From NCBI GenBank assembly GCA_030220185.1, contig JASPKZ010007428.1:527501-591500 (forward strand): 64,000 nt of DNA. The letters run 5' to 3'. Positions 55,193 through 64,000 of this stretch are shown here, in pieces. A program made the position numbers and the translations under genes. Each line of letters opens with the position of its first letter. Positions within the stretch are counted from its first letter, which is position 1. Origin of the DNA: Diploptera punctata. Lineage: Eukaryota; Arthropoda; Insecta; Blattodea; Blaberidae. Under the pieces are notes generated by a model. That model saw only the letters and a program-made list of their open reading frames with translations, did not search any database and had not been told where the DNA came from.

Positions 55193-56115
55193 GTGGCAAT
55201 ATTAACGACAATAATATCAATATCTGCATTATTAATAATATCAATTTTAAAATAACAATTGTAATAAGTACAATAATAAAAATAATAATATTAATAACAA
55301 TAACAATAGTAATATGATAACAATAATAATAACGTGCGGCAATTTTATATTGTTCACTAATAAATGTTTCAGTATAGATTGTAAAATTATTATCCGATAA
55401 AAATAGAACACTGTCTTACTGAAATATGGAATTAAAATCCAGAAATTTTTGTTAATTCATGTAAATGGGAGCATAAAACTACATAAATTTGATGCATTAT
55501 TTGCAATGCAAAGTTATCACCTTAAGTGGTGGAAATTCGCAGTTGAAGTAAAAGTATTTTTGTACTGAAGAGAACACTTTTTATGCCCATGGGTTGAGAT
55601 ACCGCATGTCATGCCACAACTGGTGGGATTTCTAGCTTAAATTGCTTATATGGGAAAAGTTGTACTGTGTCTTGCAGCTAATAGATATGGATGTGGCGGG
55701 ACACACCAGGGACTCGATAAGCCATGTTCAACACAAATACATACACAATTTCAATTACATCTCTTTCCCTACAGCGTCCTCAGAGATACCCAGCCACCAG
55801 GCAAAAGGACAAGCCTGTATTATTGCGACATTCTCCATTAGGATTTCATTTCCTAGGCAAAGACGTAAAAGTTAATATTCGAAATATATTACTCATTCTT
55901 CATTTTTCCTATACAAAAGAATTTACGACTGTCGAAACAACTTTCCTTTCTTTAGTAAGAGACTTTCAGATGTAGGTTGCATGACTTTTAAGATAAAAAT
56001 GTATGGCAGAGGAAAATTTTCGGGACACATGAATTGAGAGCCCACTATTTTTTATGAGAGAATAATATTTTAATCATTACCAAGCCTAAATATATTTACA
56101 CTGTCTATATAGAGA
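55193..56115. other. No gene seen
   Basis: AT-rich. Overlapping plus-strand frames at 55642-55975 have no recognisable motif or splice signals in a convincing arrangement. Confidence 0.5.
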
Positions 56116-56370
56116 CCTTGATGGTCAAGACGATAAGTTCCTTGTGTCTGGTTACGAGGGTCGCGGGTTTAAACACGGCCTTAGTAGATTCATTTTATAG
56201 TTAGGAAAAATCCAATGGACAAATCTTCGGGAGAGACTTTACACCGTGCGTCCTGGGTCTGAACTTTTTTTCGGAATCTTAAAAGTACCTTAAGTTTCTG
56301 AGTTAAATTTAATCATCCATTCCCAACCAAATAATACTTGAGTTGCCTACTAAATAACTTTTTGAGGCGG
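56116..56370 (+). mobile_element. SINE-E copy
   Basis: tRNA-like head GGTCAAGACGATAAGTTCCT and B-box-like GTCGCGGGTTTAAACACGG. Body: GGAAAAATCCAATGGACAAA, TCTTCGGGAGAGACTTTACA. Parallels 36318-36560. Confidence 0.65.
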
Positions 56371-56407
56371 AGACCTATTCAACTTTTCATATCTACAGAT
56401 AAAAAGG

Positions 56408-56740
56408 GGTTATGGCCGAGTTGTTAAAGGCAAGAGGCCTTGGCGCAGAGCTACTTGACTTTCCCTGGTTCGGGTCTTCATGTAGTAGAAATTTTTTCAC
56501 GAAATGTCGGCCAGTATAGGACCGGTGCCACCCAGCATAGTGAGGAATTTGTGTAGCTAAAATAAGTAGCGGCTCCAGGTTGAGAGAACCAGCTATAATG
56601 GCTAGGGAACCCGACGTGTTGACCACATGTCACCCATACACTGGCAGAATTATTTTCTACCTCCTTGATTAACACATGCAGATGTGAAGCCAGCAGTCAG
56701 CTGGTAGGTCAAGGGCCTTCTAGGAGCCAAGGAGTGAAGT
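56408..56740 (+). mobile_element. SINE-C copy
   Basis: Head TTATGGCCGAGTTGTTAAAG, then GGCCTTGGCGCAGAGCTACT, B-box-like CCTGGTTCGGGTCTTCATG. Body CGGCCAGTATAGGACCGGTG and AATAAGTAGCGGCTCCAGGT; 3' part GCAGATGTGAAGCCAGCAGT. More diverged than the 48.6-kb copy. Confidence 0.83.
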
Positions 56741-56767
56741 AACACATATGAGGATGTACGTGTGTAT

Positions 56768-57480
56768 GTACATACATACATACATACATAAGGACTTTAT
56801 TAAACTAAAAGTAAAATACGTACAATGTTATTTACAAATATGGATCGCACGCGTAGTAAGCCGTACGTGCTGTTGACAGTCCGTTACAATAAGTTGATGT
56901 TTAAAAAAAAAAGAAAACAATAATATTACAATTAGATATCAATACAATTACATTATTCATTAACTTAGTTAAGTATAATTATCAAGAATTAATGGCAATG
57001 CAATTTGGTAACATAATTATTTATTTCTGAATAAGTGTTGTTCTTATTTTCCGCGTTTTGTCCCGAAATCTACCCAGATTTATCCAATTTTCTGGGTTTA
57101 CCAATAACTCGTAGCATGCCAATCTTCCATGATTTTAATTTAGACATCTTTCCGGTAATAACTTATGTCTCCAATATTCTAAATCGTTACATTTTCCTAG
57201 TATATGTATCTCGTCTTCAAAGCTCCCGCACATTAGACACATTCGCATATCGTGATCGTCGCTAATTTTTAAAAATTTCCATGCCCCTAACCTGAACCAA
57301 GCAAGCCCTGATCTCTCTTTAAATCCTAAATTGAGTATATAAGATTTTTTCCCCAAATTTGTTTTAGGTCTCTTTGTAGAAATAGTGATCGTTTTCCCGT
57401 ACATTCGGCCAAAATATTTTGTCGGTTTATATCTAAGTATCTCCTCCTAATTTTTCTCCACACATTCTTGCGATTTTCAG
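56768..57480 (-). pseudogene. LINE C-terminus with Cys/His motif, (TACA)n-type tail
   Basis: Minus-strand frame 57135-57404: KTITISTKRPKTNLGKKSYI, GLAWFRLGAWKFLKI, and MCLMCGSFEDEIHILGKCND, a C-x2-C-x8-H-x4-C arrangement like the zinc-binding motif at the C-terminus of several LINE RT proteins. The 3' untranslated part runs to 56790, where AATAAAGTCCTTATGTATGT (own sense) passes into a tetranucleotide tail (56768-56790). A partial copy is at 21996-22480. The RT core is missing. Clade not determined. Confidence 0.75.
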
Positions 57481-57612
57481 TCCCTTTTTCCCATACCCGA
57501 ACCCATCAATCTTTTGGAGTTCTCTTCACCACATAAAGAATATAATAACATTCAAACGTACATTTTTACAAACCTAAATTAATATTCAATCCTATTATAT
57601 GAACGAGAACAA

Positions 57613-58082
57613 AATAATAAATAATAGTTTTAAAAAACTGATACAACACGCTTTATTGGAAAACCGAACTAAAAAATGAAAAATAATTTTATTTTTCAAC
57701 ACGCTTAAGATAAAATTAAAGTGGTCAACAAAAAAATCATCTTCAACACATATAGAATAAAACTAGAGTCATCTACAAAAAAAATACCCTCTAAAGCGTG
57801 GGGTGCTTTCTATTGTCTTTACGTTTTCTTCTTAGAGACTTTACTTTTACCAATATCTGTTTATTAACAAATATATTGATTGATGTAGAACACCACACGC
57901 TTTTGATGGTAAAATTATTTTTTGTAGATAACTCTTGTTTTATTCCAGATGTGTTGGAGATAATTTTTATTGACCACTTTAATTTTATCCCAAGCGTGTT
58001 GGAAATTAAAATTATTTTTCAGTTTATTGTTCGGTTTTCTAATAAAGCGTTTTATTTTAGTTTTTAACTGTTATTTATTTTT
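57613..58082. mobile_element. Foldback/MITE-like palindrome
   Basis: Two long inverted arms (about 57613-57795 and 57893-58082). Left has CGCTTTATTGGAAAACCGAA, ATAAAATTAAAGTGGTCAAC and ATAGAATAAAACTAGAG; the right arm complement has CGCTTTATTAGAAAACCGAA, ATAAAATTAAAGTGGTCAAT and GGAATAAAACAAGAG. No coding capacity; arms clearly diverged. Confidence 0.75.
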
Positions 58083-58178
58083 ATGTTTTTAGTTTGGTTT
58101 TATGAAAAATGTAAATACCTTTAAATTCGATACTACTGTAGTATGAGCTAAAAGCAATACTCTTCTAATAAAAATAAA

Positions 58179-58269
58179 TCCTCCGGGCCGGATTTGAAAT
58201 AGCGACCTATTGATTACTGAAATTATACACCACTATAGTCCACCATTCTACCAACTGAGCTACCAAAGG
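58179..58269 (-). pseudogene. tRNA-Tyr-like pseudogene with intron-like insert
   Basis: Minus strand: acceptor CCTTTGG pairs over seven positions with CCGGAGG (two G-U pairs), discriminator A. D-arm TAGCTCAGTTGGTAGAAT; anticodon loop region GTGGACTATAG (anticodon position ATA where a tyrosine tRNA has GTA), then about 20 bp of insert at the intron position of tRNA-Tyr, then TAGGTCGC and T-arm TTTCAAATCCGGC. D, anticodon and T stems have mismatches. A TTTTT follows at 58170-58174. Decayed tRNA gene or SINE source; not functional as it stands. Confidence 0.55.
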
Positions 58270-58372
58270 ATATAATATTAATTTCTTACAACGATGGACT
58301 AAAAAGTCGATAATCCTGCTACCTGTTACATATTATGTGTTATATATTATATATTTTTTATGAAATTATTGT
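58270..58372. other. No gene seen
   Basis: Short AT-rich spacer. Confidence 0.4.
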
Positions 58373-58500
58373 ATTGTTAATGCTCATTTACAAGTATACA
58401 AAGTTTCAAGTCGATCCAATGTTTTTAAGTGGGTGAAAATAGTGTTGAAAGATTCCGTTATATAGATACAGGTCAAGCTAATATAAAGCGTGTAATAAAT
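58373..58500 (-). repeat. Repeat H, minus-strand copy
   Basis: The complement of ACAAGTATACAAAGTTTCAA, GTCGATCCAATG, AAGTGGGTGAAAATAGTGTT and GGTCAAGCTAATATAAAGCG matches 63555-63770 and 63850-63930 in order. Here the TATC microsatellite of the other copy is only one or two units long. Confidence 0.75.
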
Positions 58501-59287
58501 ATAACCTGTGCCAACTTGCTCTACGCATATAAGCCAGCTGCGTACTGCGAAGAGAATGGGCGTATTCAGTGGCCAAATGCACTGCAGAAGCGCCTTAGCA
58601 AAAATGGCTGCCATTGCAGCGGAAATTTAAGCATTTTGTTGAATGGACCGCCGCATGCAACGGAACCACCAATTTCAATTTGTTCATGGGCCCATTACTC
58701 ATATTACTATGCGATGCTATTGATATTAATCATAATACTAATAGGGATAAACAGAATTTTAAGATTTATTTTAATGGATGTAATTTATGAAATTGACGAA
58801 TAGATTGTTTAAAATAAATTCTTATTATAGCGACAAAGATTGCATTTTTTTTATTATTAAAGATCAGGCGGCTCCGTGACGCAAGCGCTGCTGGAGTCTC
58901 AAGAACTTTATTTATAATATTTATTATTAGTTTAATCTTATTAATTAGTGTTTTAATATGAGTAGCTTTTTTAACCTTTATTAGAGTCTCGGTCACTATA
59001 CGTGGATTTCGTAGTGGTGGAAACGGAGCTACAGCATGATTTCTTTTCAGGTTTCTCCCATTTTCCCCTACCACAATTACATTCCACCTTTCCCCATACT
59101 CATTTCATCCACTTCGTTCTTCAGACGTGGTCAGCCTGCATCCTTGTTATTCACAGACCTCTATAAATATAGGGGCTTAATCTCATCTCTCGATCCGACA
59201 CTGAGTCGGAACAACTTGATATTATTTTATTATATTATAAAATATCACTCCTGCAAATTCCCTGTGTGATGTATATCTTGCTCCTTT
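58501..59287. other. No gene seen
   Basis: Includes a moderately GC-rich patch (58500-58640) inside a 124-codon frame (58429-58803) that starts in repeat H and has no recognisable motif; not called a gene. Confidence 0.45.
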
Positions 59288-59758
59288 GTCATCACTAGGG
59301 CTAGGATTTTTATGTACTAAAAGTTAAGATTGCAACACAGTATATTGAGAAGTTAAGACTTATGACTGTCTTTTATTTTGGTTTCACATAAAAACAGTTG
59401 AATACTATAAGGAGAAGTTAGACTTCTGACTTTTATCTTGCTTCACACACAAATAGTTGAATAATATAGGCTATACGTTCTGCATTGCAACCTTACTTTT
59501 ATTACATAAAACTCCTAGCACTAGTCATAAGTAGGGGTAGGATTTTTATGTAGTAAAATATAAGATTGCAATGCAGATAGTATATATTATTAAACTGTTT
59601 GTTTGTGAAACCAAAATAAAATACAGTCCGAAGTCTAACTTCTCATTAAAGTATTCAACTGATTGTGTGTGAAACAAAAACAAAAGAGTCTAACTTCTCA
59701 TTATACTATGTTCCAATCTTAACTTTTAGTACATAACAATCCTAGCGCTAGTCATCAC
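59288..59758. mobile_element. Two tandem MITEs of one family
   Basis: First unit 59288-59528: left end GTCATCACTAGGGCTAGGAT, right end complement ATGACTAGTGCTAGGAGTTT. Second unit 59529-59758: left AAGTAGGGGTAGGATTTTTA, right complement GTGATGACTAGCGCTAGGAT. Both contain the GTTTCACA...CAAATAGTTGAAT type interior. The outermost arms (59288 and 59758) are more alike than the inner ones. Third family member at 53068-53270. Confidence 0.7.
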
Positions 59759-61007
59759 GTAACATATATATTTCATAACGACACTAAAAGTATTGCCAGC
59801 TGGGCTGTATAACAAATTTTATTCAATTGTTCTGACATTTTATTCATGTCATTTCGTACACAACATTTGACACATTTAGGCCTATATTTAAATTTATGAG
59901 GATTAGGGGTTACATAGAAAACATAAGGAAATAAAGTTATATGTGCAAAATTAATGTAAGTAGTGCAAGACATGGTCTAAGTACAGTAACGAAAATTGTA
60001 TAAAGGATGGCATCAATGTATTTTTTCAACCTCAAACATACCTGATCTCAATTTTAAATTTGTTAAGGAATAGCAACGAAAACAAAGAGGAATATTAATT
60101 TATAACAATTTAAGTACAGTTTTCTTAATATTTGATTAATTATATTCCTTTGTATCATTTTAAAATATTAATTACTTATAAGAATAGCTACCATAATATT
60201 TATGGCCAAAGTAAAACCTAAAGTTAAACCGAACATTTTATGTAATTCTGTCATAACAGCTGTTAATTATAGATAACCACTCACTCACCATACTTAAATA
60301 AATTATTTAACATAATCTCTTGGATTAGCATTGCCACTTTCTTAGTAAAGTTAAATGTTACACTAAATAAATCATTGAATCTTTCATAATATATGAAAAA
60401 CAATTACCGCTACAGTTAATGGTAGTATACAGTGAATATCAGTATCTCATAACAGAGACTACATGATGAATTAAAATATGTAAGACCAAATTTTATTTTA
60501 TGAGATATTGGGAATTAAAGTGAAAATTGAAAATTATTCATACCTGGTTCAAGTAATGGCTCTCAGTATCTTAATGAAAGGACATAGTAAAGTTGGAGAT
60601 TAAATAATGGATCAGCTGTGATTAAAATCCTACGTTTAGTACAATTTTTTCTGTTAATATATTAACCAACTCTGGCTGTAATTTAATCTTATTAATACAC
60701 ATCGCACTAGAGTATTTGAACCTTCACTGGTCAAATTTAGATACGAGTTCTGGAATATTGCAATATCTCAATTTAATTTATGGCCGATACTCTACAAAGC
60801 TCTTATTTATTTGTAAAATATTACAAATATCAGATACACAGTTCATCTTTTTGTCCATTCCAAAATTTGTTTGTTGTGTTACACGTTCAAAGAAGAGTAC
60901 AAATGCTCGTTTCATCTGTCGAGGAAATTGGTTCGACAACCACTGTAGCACTTCCAGAAATGACCCCATGAACACAATCAAAAGATTCTAATTTATTTTA
61001 TAGTAGC
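59759..61007. other. No gene seen
   Basis: AT-rich. Frames at 60716-60991 (plus) and 60778-60981 (minus) overlap without recognisable motif. Confidence 0.5.
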
Positions 61008-61680
61008 TAATACCCGGCGTGCGCTGCTACGTCTAAATAAATGAAAATTAATGTACTTTTATGTTTAGTTGAATAAGCGAAAGAAAAATAATTATAAAAT
61101 TATGTCGTAATTATTTTCAGATTCCCCGTACTGATTACCCGGTGTTGCCCGGGAATCTACTTATCACGATCTTTTTAGCATAAATGAGCTAAAAGACAAA
61201 GTTCGTAATTGTGAGCTATCCGTAAAAGAATACCCGCCATGTGCTGCTATGCTTGCACAGGAATCTACGTGCTTGTCTCTATCTTCTTGGCACCAATGAA
61301 AGACATACATGGTTACTGTGACTTATCCGTAAGAGATAAACATATGCTGCAGCAGACCTCTTTGTAGAGTTGTTTGAGATATTCAATTCTGTATACAATA
61401 ATTTTGTGTATATTGGTATGATGTAGGCAGCGTAAGCCATTTAAGCGTCCAAAATGCTACTTTTTTCACGTTTTTCACTACAAAGGGCGTTTTTTAAGCG
61501 TGTAAGAATTGAGTAACACAGCTCTCTTATAGCCTATGTTAATCTCAGGAGTCTCCTGAACATTTTGCAAAAAGCCCCATCACAATCGGATCAACGGTAT
61601 GGCCGCGCATAAAATACGAACAAACAAACAAACAAACCAACCAACAACAAACAAACATTAATTTTTATATATTAGGTATC
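61008..61680 (+). repeat. Interspersed repeat with CAAA-rich tail, unclassified
   Basis: Opens near AATACCCGGCGTGCGCTGCT, contains a second related phrase TTACCCGGTGTTGCCCGGGA (about 61135), and ends CGGATCAACGGTATGGCCGC followed by (CAAA)n/(CCAA)n (61618-61660). Phrases like CCCGGCGTTGCCCGGG are common in arthropod repeats. The oligo-CAAA tail suggests a retroposon; class not determined. Confidence 0.5.
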
Positions 61681-62067
61681 ATGGATTTAAACATAAAATT
61701 TATAATTAACTTTGCACCCGGTATTTGCGAATGAATCATCTGGTGATATTATTTTCTTAATAAAAAACATTGACTCAATTAATAACACAATGATCTACAT
61801 GCAAAGCAGACTTATAATCGTAAATTCTTGATGTTAATAATCTTAAAATTATCAGTCTTCAGTTTTACTTAATATATCACTTATATTCGTTTAAAAGGGT
61901 TAGCCACCTCAAATAATTCGTATATTAATATCTAGATGTAAATAACACAAAATATATCCATCAAACATAAATTGTTTATCGAAAAAACACGCCATGTTTA
62001 AACTGAATGAAACAACCAATCACAATGGATGCAGAGGTTTCGTCTGTGTGGAGCGTACTTTTACTTC
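61681..62067. other. No gene seen
   Basis: AT-rich spacer. Confidence 0.45.
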
Positions 62068-62189
62068 GCTGCTATAGTTGCAAGTCCGCTAGAGCGCTTT
62101 ATTGCCCGCTGCTATAGTTGCAAGTCCGCTAGAACGCATTATTGCCCGCTGCTATAGTTGCAAGTCCGCTAGAGCGCTTTATTGCCCGC
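62068..62189. repeat. 40-bp tandem repeat, three copies
   Basis: Unit starts GCTGCTATAGTTGCAAGTCC and continues GCTAGAGCGCTTTATTGCCC. The three copies differ at only two positions (middle copy AACGCATT). GC-richer than the flanks. Confidence 0.93.
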
Positions 62190-62690
62190 TGAATGTGCCA
62201 AACAGTTATTCACATCACATGAATGAGGAATTCGTAAAGTAATTAGCACTAAGAGGATAACAAACTATGGAAAATTCCAAAGTTAGAACTCAGTAGAAAA
62301 TCCACTAGCAAATTAGGGAGACTGAATTGAGTGAAATCACATTTGAGTATCGAAAGTAAAATGGTGGAGATCGAAGATGATTCGGTCCCCACCTCAATGA
62401 AATTTCCTTACGCAAGCCCAAAAAGACGGTCGGTTAGAAACTGTAAAATCACGAGAGAAGTGCAAACATGAGTCTCGACCTCACAATAGTGTCACCTTCA
62501 GAACTTGTAGGTCCAGGTATCAGAATAGGGTCCGGAATTCGAATTAGGCCGCGATCCCAATTTATAACCATGAGTGATTAATTTTGAGACTTTAGTTTTC
62601 TGAAGTTAAAACTGTATTTTGAGAACCATTACAAACGCTTAAATCAACTTGAGTGGGGAATATTCTATTCTACAGTGTTCAGCTATAGAA
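62190..62690. other. No gene seen
   Basis: No recognisable feature. Confidence 0.45.
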
Positions 62691-62968
62691 CAGGTTCTTC
62701 ACTGCATTTTTATGCTATGCTTTGCAGCTTTACTAGGGAATTATAAGTGTGGCACCTTCCCGTTAAATTCCGCAACGTGGGATGATGATGATGATGATGA
62801 CCAGATGATGTTCGGGGACCTTTTCTGGCCTCAAATCTTCATGACATTTATCTTACAGCTGAGGAAAAACACCGAATAAAAACTCACCCAGGAAGTCTGT
62901 CCTGACCGTGAATCGATCACGTGCCCTCTGTGTGACAAGGCAGCGCGCTACCTCGAGACCACAGAGAT
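62691..62968 (-). mobile_element. SINE-A copy 5
   Basis: Minus-strand copy from CAGGTTCTTCACTGCA (3' part) through GCAGCTTTACTAGGGAATTA, a (GAT)n patch (62780-62799), CTCACCCAGGAAGTCTGTCC and TGACAAGGCAGCGCGCTACC, ending in the head near CCTCGAGACCACAGAGATGG. B-box complement GTGAATCGATCACG is mutated. Confidence 0.83.
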
Positions 62969-63289
62969 GGAAAATATTGTATTAATAAACTATAATTATA
63001 TTTCACAATACTTCAACTAATTAATTTATTTTCATACAATTAATTAATTTAATTACGGTACTGAATTTTGAACTGATTAATTAGGATTGACAAAGTTACT
63101 ATTATAAAGTAATTCGGATACGCGTACTTTTAATCTGAAACATTGTAAGTGCGAACATCTAATTGAACTTTAAGAAGATTAGTCTATTGAAGGACCCCCT
63201 TTTAAATAGTTTTGAATATTTTTAAATCCATCCTAATTTTTTTTTTCCATCTCTCGACCTACCCAGAAAGCAGGAGGAACTCATCGCTC
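62969..63289. other. No gene seen
   Basis: AT-rich spacer. Confidence 0.45.
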
Positions 63290-63495
63290 ATCTCACCGGA
63301 AAGAGGGACATAGGAACTTCCTTAGGAAAACCAGAGGGAGAGCGCCTTGTAGGCAGGCCAATAATATTTAAATAATAATAACCATTACTTGAACCAGGTA
63401 AATTATTAACTCAAAATAGGTACGTATCGAGATATTGTATCCGCGAAGCCATAAATCTCCTGGTTCGACCGTTCCATTATATCAGTGAGTTAATT
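63290..63495 (+). pseudogene. RTE-type LINE, degenerate 3' end
   Basis: GGAACTTCCTTAGGAAAACC, AGAGGGAGAGCGCCTTGTAG (GKPEGERLVG-like codons), then CATAAATCTCCTGGTTCGAC and ATCAGTGAGTTAATTAG, the terminus equivalent to CATGAACCTTCGGGTTCGAT and CCAGTGAGTAAGT at 31318-31350. Heavily deleted in between. Confidence 0.65.
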
Positions 63496-63549
63496 AGAAT
63501 TTGCATTTTTGTCACTGTTTTCTTAATATATTCTTTACAGTTATGTTTA

Positions 63550-64000
<451 letters not shown>

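Noticed and set aside
55642..55975. Three overlapping plus-strand frames
   Set aside because: Mutually overlapping, no motif, no convincing splice signals.
58429..58803. 124-codon frame with hydrophobic C-terminus
   Set aside because: Begins within repeat H, no conserved motif, no splice or promoter context, and low-complexity Ile/Leu content.

Overview
This window looks like intergenic or intronic DNA from a large, AT-rich, repeat-loaded animal genome, most likely an insect. The evidence is the absence of dense coding sequence, GT-AG splice signals around the only host-like exon, and many retroelement families typical of insects. Several of these (an RTE LINE ending in RAAMNLR-type residues, tRNA-headed SINEs) resemble repeats I associate with cockroaches and termites, but that placement is inference. 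No bacterial-style operon, CRISPR array or rRNA gene was seen.

Almost everything recognisable is mobile DNA. (1) At least nine copies of one RTE-type LINE, the best at 28.1-31.4 kb with a recognisable endonuclease and reverse transcriptase broken by four single-base indels. (2) At least four copies plus a tail of CR1/Jockey-group LINEs (2.3-4.9, 13.6-14.3, 15.4-16.9, 31.4-33.4, 54.5 kb). (3) C-terminal or 3' pieces of other LINEs (10.7, 22.0, 44.0, 47.7, 51.4, 55.0, 56.8 kb). (4) Penelope-like elements (PLEs) with GIY-YIG endonuclease remnants at 24.1-25.2 and 49.9-50.6 kb. (5) A Tc1 element at 7.4-9.0 kb with perfect 28-bp terminal inverted repeats and a transposase spoiled by one extra base. 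(6) A decayed pogo/Tigger element at 18.7-20.3 kb. (7) Several MITE or foldback elements. (8) About six tRNA-headed SINE families, here called SINE-A to SINE-F.

The most interesting structures are two head-to-head inverted repeats. One at 24.1-25.2 kb is a pair of PLE 3' ends. One at 2.50-2.84 kb is a near-perfect palindrome inside a LINE. Each of the four arms carries a hammerhead-ribozyme-like core: CUGAAGA, a stem II hairpin, GAAA, a palindromic stem III and a short stem I. A third, mutated hammerhead-like segment overlaps the C-terminal codons of the PLE ORF at 49.9 kb. Hammerheads are known in PLEs, but the paired inverted arrangement deserves attention.

A 28-bp minisatellite with a 56-bp dimeric higher-order unit fills 17.85-21.2 kb and is split by the pogo element, whose TA target duplication rebuilds a normal satellite monomer. 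The only credible host coding sequence is one Ig-domain exon on the minus strand (23286-23598) with good splice sites and phase 1 at both ends, but with one base too many. The window may therefore lie in a large intron region of an Ig-superfamily gene, or the exon may be a pseudogene. Long stretches between elements show no recognisable gene and are listed as such.
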